This document shows positions 8,087-16,209 of a stretch of 38,708 nt of DNA, piece by piece. The stretch's first letter is position 1. Each line of letters begins with the position of its first letter. Below the pieces are notes generated by a model. That model was not told where the DNA came from, searched no databases, and worked only from the letters and a program-made list of their open reading frames with translations. A program made the translations under genes and the position numbers. The DNA lies in NCBI GenBank assembly GCA_937886325.1, contig CALABV010000169.1, positions 1-38,708 on the forward strand, in the 5' to 3' direction. This stretch comes from an uncultured Geobacter sp. (GTDB lineage Bacteria; Desulfobacterota; Desulfuromonadia; Geobacterales; Geobacteraceae).

Positions 8087-10714
8087 ATGACTGGAAAAGA
8101 ACTGCGGGAGAAATTCCTTACCTATTTCGCGGACAGGGGGCATACCATCGTTCCCAGTTCAAACCTCATTCCGAAGAACGATCCTACACTGCTTTTTACG
8201 AATGCGGGCATGAACCAGTTCAAGGACCTGTTTCTGGGGCTGGAAAAGCGTGACTATATCCGCGCGTGCAGTTCCCAGAAGTGCGTCCGGGCAGGCGGCA
8301 AGCACAACGACCTGGAAAACGTCGGCCGCACGGCCCGCCACCACACCTTCTTCGAGATGCTGGGAAATTTCTCCTTTGGCGATTATTTCAAGAAAGAGGC
8401 CATCGCCTTTGCCTGGGAATTTCTCACCAGGGAACTGAAGCTGGACAAGAACCGGCTCTATGTCAGTGTCTACAAGGATGACGACGAGGCCGCCGAAATC
8501 TGGCACAAGCAGGAAGGTGTGCCGTTGGAGCGGATCTACCGCTTCGACGAGGACAACTTCTGGTCCATGGGGGATACCGGCCCGTGCGGACCCTGCACCG
8601 AGATCTTCTGGGACAACGGTCCGGAGACCGGCTGCGGCAACCCCGACTGCGCCGTAGGGTGCGACTGCGACCGCTACATGGAGATATGGAACAACGTCTT
8701 CATGCAGTTCAACCGTGACGAAAATGGGGTCATGACCCCGCTCCCCAAGCCGTCGGTGGATACCGGCATGGGCCTGGAGCGTATCGCTACGGTGATGCAG
8801 GGAGTAACCTCCAACTACGACACCGACCTCATCCAGGGTATCATCCGCCACGTGGAAAAGCTGTCCGGCAAGCGTTACCGCCGGGATGAGAAAGACGACG
8901 TTTCCATGCGCGTCATCGCCGACCACTCACGAGCCATTACCTTCCTTATCTGCGATGGGGTGCTTCCCAGCAACGAGGGGAGGGGATACGTGCTGCGCCG
9001 CATCATGCGGCGGGCCGCGCGCCACGCCAAGATGCTCGGCTTCTCCGACCCTGTCCTGTACCGCATGGTGGATGCGGTTTCCGAGGTCATGGGCGATGCC
9101 TATCCCGACCTCCTCCAGAGGGAGGACTACATCAGGAAGGTTGTCCGGGCCGAGGAGGAGCGCTTTGCCGAGACCCTGGACAACGGTCTCAGAATCCTCA
9201 ACGATGAAGTGGCGTCCCTGAAGAATCAGGGGTGCACGGTCATCCCCGGCGAGGTGGTCTTCCGGCTCTACGACACCTACGGTTTCCCCATGGACCTCAC
9301 CGCCGATATCGTGCAGGGCGATGGATTTACCATCGACGAGGCGGGATTCGATGCATGCATGGAGCGGCAGCGTGAGATGGCCCGGGAACACTGGAAAGGT
9401 TCGGGCGAGGAAAAGGTCTCCGCCGTGTACAAGACGCTCCATGGTCAGGGACTGCGCACCGTATTCACGGGATACGACGAACGGACCGCCTATTCGGCCG
9501 TCACCGCCCTGCTCAGGGACGGCGAGCCGGTCCGGTCGGCGGATGCCGGCGACGAGGTGGATGTAATCACCGAGACGACACCCTTCTACGGAGAGAGCGG
9601 CGGACAGGCCGGGGACAGCGGCGAGATCTCGACGGGCGCCGCGCATCTGGAGGTGTTGGACACCCTGCGTCCCCTGCCGGACCTGATCGTCCACCGTGCG
9701 CGGGTGAAGGAAGGCACGGTCCGTGTCGGCGAAACGGCGGACCTCAGGGTCGCGGGAGATACGCGGAGCGCCACGGCGCGCAACCATACCGCAACCCACC
9801 TGCTCCAGGCTGCCCTTCGGGAGGTGCTCGGCGACCACGTGAAGCAATCGGGCTCCCTGGTGAACAACGATCATCTCCGCTTCGATTTCACCCACTTCTC
9901 CGCCATGACACACGAGGAACTGGAGCGGGTGGAAGAGCTGGTCAACCGCCACATCATGGACAACGCCGACGTGGCGGTGCTCGAAATGGGGATTGAGCAG
10001 GCCATGGAGAGCGGCGCAACGGCCCTGTTCGACGAGAAATACGGCGACACGGTGCGGGTGGTGAAGGTGGGCGATGTCAGCGCCGAGCTCTGCGGCGGCA
10101 CCCATGTGCGCGCCTCCGGCGACATCGGCCTGTTCAAGATCGTCTCGGAATCGGGCATCGCCGCCGGTGTGCGGCGCATCGAAGCCCTGACCGGGCTGGG
10201 GGCGCTTCGCTATGCCCGGCGCCTGGAGGAAGACAGCAGGAAAATCGCCTCACTGGTCAAGGCCGAAGGGGGCGATACTGTCGAGAAGGTGGTCCGCCTC
10301 ATCAGCCGCCAGAAGGAGATGCAGCGAGAGATTGATACGCTCCAGAGCCGCCTCAATGCCTCCGCTTCGGCGGATCTCCTGGCAGGTGCGCGGAAGATCG
10401 GCGGCGTGAAGGCCCTGGCCGTGAAGGTTGACGTGGCCGATGTGAAAGGGCTCCGGGAGCTGTCAGACACCCTCAAGGACCGTCTCGGTTCCGGGGTCAT
10501 CGCCATCGGAACGGAGATAGACGGCAAGGCGACCCTGCTGGTGGCAGTTAGCAAGGACCTCACCTCACGCTTCCGGGCCGGCGACCTGATAAAGGGAATG
10601 GCCCCCATCGTCGGCGGCAGCGGCGGCGGCAAGCCGGAGCTGGCCCAGGCGGGCGGCGGCAAGCCGGAAATGCTGGCCGAGGCGCTGGACAAGCTGTACG
10701 AGCTGGTGGCGTGA
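8087..10714 (+). CDS. alaS: Alanyl-tRNA synthetase
   Basis: AlaS charges tRNA-Ala with alanine. The 875-residue protein has the class II catalytic domain at the N-terminus (FTNAGMNQFKDLFLG, ACSSQKCVRAGGKHNDLENV, FEMLGNFSFGDYFK). The editing domain follows, with HTATHLLQAAL and CGGTHV zinc-site motifs. A C-terminal DHHA1-like domain ends with the Gly-rich GGSGGGKPELAQAGG stretch. The ATG at 8087 follows GGGAGA and matches the family start; in-frame codons further upstream run through the 7940-8006 inverted repeat. It appears to be monocistronic: the argB start is 224 bases downstream. Confidence 0.97.
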   Translation: MTGKELREKFLTYFADRGHTIVPSSNLIPKNDPTLLFTNAGMNQFKDLFLGLEKRDYIRACSSQKCVRAGGKHNDLENVGRTARHHTFFEMLGNFSFGDYFKKEAIAFAWEFLTRELKLDKNRLYVSVYKDDDEAAEIWHKQEGVPLERIYRFDEDNFWSMGDTGPCGPCTEIFWDNGPETGCGNPDCAVGCDCDRYMEIWNNVFMQFNRDENGVMTPLPKPSVDTGMGLERIATVMQGVTSNYDTDLIQGIIRHVEKLSGKRYRRDEKDDVSMRVIADHSRAITFLICDGVLPSNEGRGYVLRRIMRRAARHAKMLGFSDPVLYRMVDAVSEVMGDAYPDLLQREDYIRKVVRAEEERFAETLDNGLRILNDEVASLKNQGCTVIPGEVVFRLYDTYGFPMDLTADIVQGDGFTIDEAGFDACMERQREMAREHWKGSGEEKVSAVYKTLHGQGLRTVFTGYDERTAYSAVTALLRDGEPVRSADAGDEVDVITETTPFYGESGGQAGDSGEISTGAAHLEVLDTLRPLPDLIVHRARVKEGTVRVGETADLRVAGDTRSATARNHTATHLLQAALREVLGDHVKQSGSLVNNDHLRFDFTHFSAMTHEELERVEELVNRHIMDNADVAVLEMGIEQAMESGATALFDEKYGDTVRVVKVGDVSAELCGGTHVRASGDIGLFKIVSESGIAAGVRRIEALTGLGALRYARRLEEDSRKIASLVKAEGGDTVEKVVRLISRQKEMQREIDTLQSRLNASASADLLAGARKIGGVKALAVKVDVADVKGLRELSDTLKDRLGSGVIAIGTEIDGKATLLVAVSKDLTSRFRAGDLIKGMAPIVGGSGGGKPELAQAGGGKPEMLAEALDKLYELVA

Positions 10715-10833
10715 GGTCGCCAAGCCCGAGGCAAAAGAAAAAAGGGTTATTTGTTTCGGCGCCGGGGCGTACCAGCGGAAAACGTCCTGCCGACATTCAT
10801 TGGTTCTACTGAAATAATGCTTCAAGGGGTTTT

Positions 10834-10866
10834 CCTTGTGCCTTTTGCCCTGTGCCTTGTGCCTGG
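10834..10866. repeat. GTGCC/TTTGCC low-complexity repeat, copy 1
   Basis: Alternating words such as CCTTGTGCC and TTTTGCCC fill part of the alaS-argB gap. The reverse complement of 20811-20842 is a close relative. The remainder of this 224-base gap shows nothing I can assign, including no clear arginine operator. Confidence 0.55.
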
Positions 10867-10938
10867 CAAAACCTTCGCATCACCCGGTTTGAAGGGTATA
10901 TGTTTTACGGGTAGAGAAATTTCCAACGGAGCACCCAC

Positions 10939-11817
10939 ATGCAAAAACTCATAGAAAAAGCCAACACCCTGCTGGAGGCGCTTCCCTATATCCGGCGCTT
11001 CAGCGGCAAGACCATCGTCATAAAGTACGGCGGCCACGCCATGGCCGACGAGGCCCTGAAGCGGTCCTTCGCGCTGGACATCATCCTGCTCAAGTACATC
11101 GGCATCAACCCGGTCATCGTCCATGGGGGCGGTCCCCAGATCAACGAAACCCTCAAGCGATACGGCATCGTGTCCGAGTTCGTACGCGGCATGCGGGTCA
11201 CCGACGCCGCGACCATGCGCGTTGTGGAGATGGTGCTCACCGGCCAGGTGAACCGGGAAGTGGTGGGTTACATAAACCAGCACGGCGGCAAGGCAGTGGG
11301 GCTGTCGGGCAAGGACGGCGGTCTGCTCCTGTGCGAGAAGCTCCTCCAGGAAATGGTCGGAGAAGACGGCACGACCGAAAGCATCGATATGGGTTTCGTG
11401 GGACGGATCATGAGAGTTGACCCGACCATCATCGAGACCCTGGAAAAGGAGCGTTTCATCCCGGTTATCGCGCCGGTCGGGGTGGGGACGGGAGGCGAAA
11501 GCTACAATATCAACGCCGACCTGGTGGCGGGAAAGATAGCGGGGGCGCTCAAGGCCGAAAAGCTTATCCTTCTCACCGACGTGGCGGGTGTGAAGGATAA
11601 GGAAGGGAACCTCCTTACCAGCATACACATGCCCGAGGTTCCCCGCCTCATCGACGGCGCAGTGATCACCGGCGGCATGATCCCCAAGGTGACGTGCTGC
11701 GTGGAGGCCCTTCAGGACGGGATCGGCAAGGCCCACATCATCGACGGCCGGGTGGAGCACGCCGTGCTGCTCGAAATATTCACCGACGTGGGAATAGGAA
11801 CGGAGATCAGATCATGA
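10939..11817 (+). CDS. argB: Acetylglutamate kinase
   Basis: ArgB phosphorylates N-acetylglutamate in the second step of arginine synthesis. The 292-residue protein has the amino acid kinase motifs IKYGGHAM, VHGGGPQINETL and NINADLVAGKIAGAL. The N-terminal helix before the kinase core, together with the C-terminal HAVLLEIFTDVGIGTEI, matches the arginine-inhibited subfamily, so feedback inhibition by arginine is expected. The start has a GGAG site. Its stop overlaps argD by four bases, beginning the argBDFGH block. argC, argJ and argA are not in the window. Confidence 0.96.
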   Translation: MQKLIEKANTLLEALPYIRRFSGKTIVIKYGGHAMADEALKRSFALDIILLKYIGINPVIVHGGGPQINETLKRYGIVSEFVRGMRVTDAATMRVVEMVLTGQVNREVVGYINQHGGKAVGLSGKDGGLLLCEKLLQEMVGEDGTTESIDMGFVGRIMRVDPTIIETLEKERFIPVIAPVGVGTGGESYNINADLVAGKIAGALKAEKLILLTDVAGVKDKEGNLLTSIHMPEVPRLIDGAVITGGMIPKVTCCVEALQDGIGKAHIIDGRVEHAVLLEIFTDVGIGTEIRS

Positions 11818-13004
11818 ATTCCCGGGAATGGATGGAAAAGGCGGACAAATATATCGTCAAGAATTACGGCAGATACCCCATCGTCGCGGCCCGCGGCAAG
11901 GGATGCCGGCTGTGGGACGCCGACGGCAAGGAGTATCTGGATTTTCTTGCAGGCATCGCGGTGAACAACCTCGGGCACTGCCATCCACGGGTGGTGGAGG
12001 CGCTCCGGAAACAGGCCGGGGAGCTGATCCACTGCTCCAACCTCTACCATATCCCCCCCCAGATCGAGTTGGCGGAGCTTCTCTGCGAAAATTCCTTCGC
12101 GGAAAAGGCCTTTTTCTGCAACAGCGGGGCCGAGGCCAACGAGGCCGCCATCAAGCTGGCGCGCAAGTACAGCCGGGAAAAATACGGGCCGGAGCGTTTC
12201 GAGATCATAACCGCCTCCGAATCGTTCCACGGCCGCACCATGGCGACCTTGTCAGCCACCGGCCAGGAGAAGATCCAGCGCTTTTTCGATCCGCTCCTGC
12301 ACGGTTTCACCCACGTGCCATATAACGACGCGGAAGCCCTGGAAAAGGCCATCACCTCGCGCACCTGCGCGGTCATGCTGGAGCCGATCCAGGGAGAGAG
12401 CGGGGTGAACGTCCCGTCTTCGGACTATTTCCGCGAGATACGCCGCATCTGCGACAAGAATTCCGTTCTGCTGATTTTCGACGAAGTCCAGGTGGGCATG
12501 GGAAGAACGGGACATCTGTTCGCCTATGAACATTTCGGGGTCGAACCCGACATCATGACCCTTGCCAAAGCCCTGGCAGGCGGCGCGCCCATCGGCGCCA
12601 TGCTCACCAGGGACGAATACGCGGCAGCCTTCACCCCCGGCAGCCACGGCTCCACCTTCGGCGGGAATCCGCTGGTTACGGCCGCCGCCGTAGCGGCGGT
12701 AAAGACCATTACAGAGGACGGATTCCTTGGCCACGTCCTTGAGATGGGGGACTATCTGCGAAGCAGGCTGGGGGAACTGGTGGGGAGATACCCCTTCATC
12801 ACCGAGGTGCGGGGCATCGGGCTCATGGTGGGCATGGGGCTCTCCATACCGGGCGCCGACATTATCCGGAAGGGGCATGAGCGAGGGCTGCTGCTGAACT
12901 GCACCCACGATACCGTGCTCCGCTTCGTCCCGCCGCTGGTGGTGACCAAGGACGAAATTGACGAGATGATGTTGATCCTTGACGGGATTCTCGTGGAAAT
13001 CTGA
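11814..13004 (+). CDS. argD: Acetylornithine aminotransferase
   Basis: ArgD is a PLP-dependent class III aminotransferase that makes N-acetylornithine; in some bacteria it also serves lysine synthesis. The 396-residue product has FCNSGAEANEAAIKLAR, SFHGRTMATLSATG, the LLIFDEVQVGMGRTG strand and TLAKALAGGAPIGAM with the Schiff-base lysine. The ATG at 11814 overlaps the argB stop (ATGA). In this genome the DapL route is present, so an extra role in the succinylated lysine pathway is not needed. Confidence 0.96.
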   Translation: MNSREWMEKADKYIVKNYGRYPIVAARGKGCRLWDADGKEYLDFLAGIAVNNLGHCHPRVVEALRKQAGELIHCSNLYHIPPQIELAELLCENSFAEKAFFCNSGAEANEAAIKLARKYSREKYGPERFEIITASESFHGRTMATLSATGQEKIQRFFDPLLHGFTHVPYNDAEALEKAITSRTCAVMLEPIQGESGVNVPSSDYFREIRRICDKNSVLLIFDEVQVGMGRTGHLFAYEHFGVEPDIMTLAKALAGGAPIGAMLTRDEYAAAFTPGSHGSTFGGNPLVTAAAVAAVKTITEDGFLGHVLEMGDYLRSRLGELVGRYPFITEVRGIGLMVGMGLSIPGADIIRKGHERGLLLNCTHDTVLRFVPPLVVTKDEIDEMMLILDGILVEI

Positions 13005-13063
13005 CCTGATTGATTCTCCGGTCGCAATGTGCCTGCCCGGAGCTGTTTCTCATTCCTGATATC

Positions 13064-13085
13064 AGGGCGCGCGCCGCGCGCCCCT
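13064..13085. repeat. GC palindrome between argD and argF
   Basis: GGGCGCGCG and CGCGCGCCC form a near-continuous palindrome in the 108-base argD-argF spacer. It resembles short palindromic intergenic repeats found in many GC-rich genomes. It lies upstream of the argF ribosome site and could slow or end transcription, but this is inference. Confidence 0.6.
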
Positions 13086-13112
13086 ACATTGCCGAAAAAA
13101 GAGGGATACCAT

Positions 13113-14030
13113 ATGAAAAAGGATTTTCTGGCGCTCAATGCATTTTCCAAAAAGGAACTGGACGGCCTCTTCGATCTGGCGCTCGACCTGAAGAAAAAAC
13201 AGAAGAACGGCGACAAGCACCGCATCCTCAAGGGAAAGACCCTGGCAATGATCTTCGAGAAGTCTTCCACCAGGACCCGGGTATCCTTCGAGGTGGGGAT
13301 CTACCAACTGGGCGGCCATGGACTTTTCATTTCCTCCGCAACCTCCCAGATGGGGCGCGGCGAGCCCATCAAGGACACGGCCCGCACACTGTCGCGCTAC
13401 TGCGACGGGATCATGGTGCGCACCTACGGCCAGGAGATCGTGGAGGAACTGGCGCACTATGCCACGATTCCCGTCATCAACGGCCTCACCGACCTGTTTC
13501 ACCCCTGCCAGGTCATGGCGGACCTCATGACCGTCATCGAGCACAAGGGGGGCTACAAGGGGCTGAAGTTCTCCTGGGTCGGCGACGGCAACAACATGGC
13601 CAACACCTGGATCGAGGCAGCCGCCATCTTCGGTTTCGACCTGGCTCTCGCCTGCCCGAAGGGGTACCAGCCGGACGGAAAGGTCCTGGAATGGGCGCGC
13701 GCCCACGGCAAGTCATCCATCGTGCTGACGGACGATCCCGGGGAAGCGGTGAAAGGCGCGGACGTCCTCAATACCGACGTCTGGGCCAGCATGGGACAGG
13801 AAGAGGAGCAGAAGGCCAGGGAGAAGGCATTCGCCGGATTCCAGCTCAACGCCGAAACCGTGAAGCCGGCGAAAAAGGACTGCATCGTGATGCACTGCCT
13901 CCCGGCCCACCGGGACGAGGAGATCACCGACGATGTCATCGAGGGGCCCCATTCCGTGGTTTGGGACGAGGCGGAGAACCGGCTCCACATCCAGAAGGCC
14001 ATCATGGCCCGGCTCATGGGCGGGGCGTAG
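13113..14030 (+). CDS. argF: Ornithine carbamoyltransferase
   Basis: ArgF joins carbamoyl phosphate to ornithine, giving citrulline. The 305-residue protein has the carbamoyl-phosphate site FEKSSTRTRVSFEVG, the ornithine-side HPCQVMADLMT and SWVGDGNNMANTW segments, and the catalytic HCLPAHRDEEIT motif. The ATG at 13113 follows a GAGGG-containing site and gives MKKDFLAL; upstream in-frame codons run through a GC palindrome. A nucleotidyltransferase gene begins only 15 bases after the stop and separates argF from argG. Confidence 0.96.
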   Translation: MKKDFLALNAFSKKELDGLFDLALDLKKKQKNGDKHRILKGKTLAMIFEKSSTRTRVSFEVGIYQLGGHGLFISSATSQMGRGEPIKDTARTLSRYCDGIMVRTYGQEIVEELAHYATIPVINGLTDLFHPCQVMADLMTVIEHKGGYKGLKFSWVGDGNNMANTWIEAAAIFGFDLALACPKGYQPDGKVLEWARAHGKSSIVLTDDPGEAVKGADVLNTDVWASMGQEEEQKAREKAFAGFQLNAETVKPAKKDCIVMHCLPAHRDEEITDDVIEGPHSVVWDEAENRLHIQKAIMARLMGGA

Positions 14031-14044
14031 AGGTCGCGCACGTC

Positions 14045-14638
14045 ATGTCCGACCAGAAAAGGGCACTCCTTGAACGCATTGCACGCACAAGTTCGCCCTT
14101 GAAGCGGCAGCTGCTGATGCTGGCGGGCATTACACGAGAGTTGCGGCAGCGGGGAAAACCGGCTCCGATACTGATCGGCGGTTGTGCTCTCGCCTATTAT
14201 TCACGCGAGGTTTATTTCACTGCGGACATCGACGTTGCCTACCCTGACCGGGAAGCGCTCGGCGAGGTCCTTCAGGAGCTTGGTTTCGTAGTTGAGGGGA
14301 GATACTGGGTCCAGCATGAACTGAAACTCGTGGTGGAAGTTCCAGCCTCATCACTCCCTGGAGAAGATGCTCCGTTGGAGATAGTGGAGTTTGAAGACGG
14401 CCTGGAATGCACTATTATCGGGATCGAAGACCTGCTCATTTATCGGATGAATGCCTGCAAACACTGGAAATCCACAAGCGACTGCGAGATGGTCGAATTG
14501 CTGGTCAGGCAATTTTCGGAAGAGATAGACTGGGAGTATCTCATCTCGCGTGCGGCTCTGGCTGATAACACGACCGCTGAAGAGTTCCGTGAACTGAAGG
14601 AGCGCATTGTTGCCAATCCGTCGCAGAAGATTCAGTGA
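14045..14638 (+). CDS. Predicted nucleotidyltransferase (DUF6036/AbiEii-like)
   Basis: The 197-residue protein carries the core signature of the DNA polymerase beta-type nucleotidyltransferase fold: GG at residues 45-46 (ILIGGCALAYY), paired acidic residues at 61 and 63 (TADIDVA), and a possible third carboxylate at E98 (LVVEV). A later IIGIEDLLIYRMNACKHW segment is typical of the AbiEii-like group used in toxin-antitoxin and phage-defence modules, which transfer NMPs to RNA or protein. It lies between argF and argG, and its end overlaps a small basic ORF. The function is not proven; it could be a solitary housekeeping-type enzyme. Confidence 0.7.
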   Translation: MSDQKRALLERIARTSSPLKRQLLMLAGITRELRQRGKPAPILIGGCALAYYSREVYFTADIDVAYPDREALGEVLQELGFVVEGRYWVQHELKLVVEVPASSLPGEDAPLEIVEFEDGLECTIIGIEDLLIYRMNACKHWKSTSDCEMVELLVRQFSEEIDWEYLISRAALADNTTAEEFRELKERIVANPSQKIQ

Positions 14639-14822
14639 TGAATCTCCCATACCGCGGTTGCTTGAACGTGAACGGCTGGCCATGGGACGCTACCGGAAAA
14701 CGAGGGAGCGCGATCCGGAGGAGCGGCGTTTGTTGCTGGAACTGGCGCTGGAACGGATACGGGAGGCGGAACGGACGGACTATCTTCCCGTGGGATTTCG
14801 CAGGCGGCGGGTTGTTTGCTGA
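14607..14822 (+). CDS. Small basic protein, possible partner of the nucleotidyltransferase
   Basis: This 71-residue frame starts at TTG 14607, which is preceded by AAGGAG four bases away, and overlaps the nucleotidyltransferase end by 32 bases. The product is rich in Arg and Glu and largely helical in look (RERDPEERRLLLELALERI), ending in a basic GFRRRRVVC tail. I recognise no family. The strong site and overlap suggest coupled expression. An ATG at 14682 would give a shorter product of 46 residues. A competing frame at 14635-14868 looks non-coding (Trp- and Gly-rich with no family). Confidence 0.45.
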   Translation: MLPIRRRRFSDESPIPRLLERERLAMGRYRKTRERDPEERRLLLELALERIREAERTDYLPVGFRRRRVVC

Positions 14823-14884
14823 GGAGCGGAACCTGCATCGATTTCTGTTTGAAAAATACGAACCCTGAACAAAAGGAGAACCCT

Positions 14885-16102
14885 ATGGCCAAGAAAGAAG
14901 TGAAAAAGATAGTCCTCGCCTATTCCGGCGGTCTCGATACCTCCATCATCCTCAAGTGGCTGAAGAACGAGTACGGCTGCAAGGTGGTGGCCTTCGCCGC
15001 CGACCTGGGCCAGGGGGACGAGCTGACCCCCATCCGGGACAAGGCCATCGCCACCGGCGCGGACAAGGTCTACATCGACGACCTGCGGGAAGAGTTCGTA
15101 AAGGACTTCGTGTTCCCCATGTTCCGGGCCAACGCCATTTACGAGGGACAGTACCTGCTCGGCACCTCCATCGCCCGGCCCCTCATCGCCAAGCGGCAGA
15201 TGGAGATCGCGAAGCTGGAGAAGGCCGATGCCGTGGCCCACGGCGCCACCGGCAAGGGGAACGACCAGGTGCGCTTCGAGCTGGCCTGCTACCATTTCAA
15301 CCCGGCCATCACCATCATCGCCCCGTGGAGGACCTGGGATCTTAACAGCCGCCAGGCCCTGCTGGACTACGCAAAGAAAAACGGCATCCCGGTGCCGGTC
15401 ACCAAGAAGCGCCCCTGGTCATCCGACCGGAACCTGCTGCATATCTCCTTCGAAGGCGGAATCCTGGAAGACCCCTTCGCGGAGGCCCCGGAGGAGATGT
15501 ACGTGCTGACCAAGTCCCCGGAAAAGGCCCCCAATAAGCCCCAGTACATCGAGATCGAGTTCAGGAACGGCAACGCGGTGGCCGTGGACGGCGAGAAGAT
15601 GACCCCGGCCCAGCTCCTGGCACACCTGAACTTCCTGGGAGGCCAGCACGGCATCGGCCGCGTAGACCTGATGGAGAACCGCTTCGTGGGGATGAAGTCC
15701 CGCGGCGTCTACGAGACGCCGGGCGGGACCATCCTGCGCGAGGCCCACATGGCGGTGGAGCAGATCACCATGGACCGCGAGGTGATGCACATCCGCGACT
15801 CCCTCATCCCCCGTTACGCCGAGATGGTCTACTACGGTTTCTGGTTCGCGCCGGAGCGGGAGATGCTCCAGGCCATGATCGACGAGTCCCAGAAGACGGT
15901 GAACGGCGTCGCCAGGGTGAAGCTCTACAAGGGGCTGTGCCGCACCGTGGGCCGCAAGTCCGACACCGACTCCCTGTTCAATCAGGATTTCGCCACCTTC
16001 GAGGCCGATGAGGTTTACAACCAGCAGGACGCCGAAGGCTTCATCCGGCTCAACGCGCTCAGGTTGCGGATTCGGTCGCTGATGAAGGCGAACAAGAAAT
16101 AA
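14885..16102 (+). CDS. argG: Argininosuccinate synthase
   Basis: ArgG condenses citrulline and aspartate using ATP. The 405-residue protein begins with the PP-loop KKIVLAYSGGLDTSIILKW, followed by VAHGATGKGNDQVRFE and the ITIIAPWRTWDL segment. A GGGTILREAHMA stretch and a VGRKSDTDSLFN segment lie in the C-terminal oligomerisation part. AAAAGGAG precedes the ATG at 14885. It is separated from argH by a long perfect palindrome. Confidence 0.97.
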   Translation: MAKKEVKKIVLAYSGGLDTSIILKWLKNEYGCKVVAFAADLGQGDELTPIRDKAIATGADKVYIDDLREEFVKDFVFPMFRANAIYEGQYLLGTSIARPLIAKRQMEIAKLEKADAVAHGATGKGNDQVRFELACYHFNPAITIIAPWRTWDLNSRQALLDYAKKNGIPVPVTKKRPWSSDRNLLHISFEGGILEDPFAEAPEEMYVLTKSPEKAPNKPQYIEIEFRNGNAVAVDGEKMTPAQLLAHLNFLGGQHGIGRVDLMENRFVGMKSRGVYETPGGTILREAHMAVEQITMDREVMHIRDSLIPRYAEMVYYGFWFAPEREMLQAMIDESQKTVNGVARVKLYKGLCRTVGRKSDTDSLFNQDFATFEADEVYNQQDAEGFIRLNALRLRIRSLMKANKK

Positions 16103-16130
16103 AACCACGTACGGGCGAACAAGAAAACCA

Positions 16131-16192
16131 AGGGGTCAGGTCTTGACATTTGACATCGCCTAAGCGATGTCAAATGTCAAGACCTGACCCCT
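16131..16192. repeat. Perfect 29-bp-arm palindrome (REP-like), copy 1
   Basis: Arms 16131-16159 and 16164-16192 are exact reverse complements around a CTAA loop, with the core GGGGTCAGGTCTTGACATTT. A diverged copy is at 19846-19902. The sequence resembles elements that accompany REP-associated tyrosine transposases (Y1_Tnp/RayT); no such gene is in the window, so mobilisation in trans is inferred. It fills most of the argG-argH gap. The arms contain TTGACA words that could mimic -35 boxes. Confidence 0.9.
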
Positions 16193-16209
16193 CTACAGCA
16201 GGAGATTGC

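Noticed and set aside
14635..14868. 77-codon ORF overlapping the small basic ORF
   Set aside because: It is Trp- and Gly-rich with no helix pattern and a poor start; the 14607 frame has a strong ribosome site and more protein-like composition.
16131..16192. Rho-independent terminator of argG
   Set aside because: The hairpin is perfect but lacks a T-run and recurs as a diverged copy at 19846, so a mobile palindrome is the better reading; it may still stop transcription.
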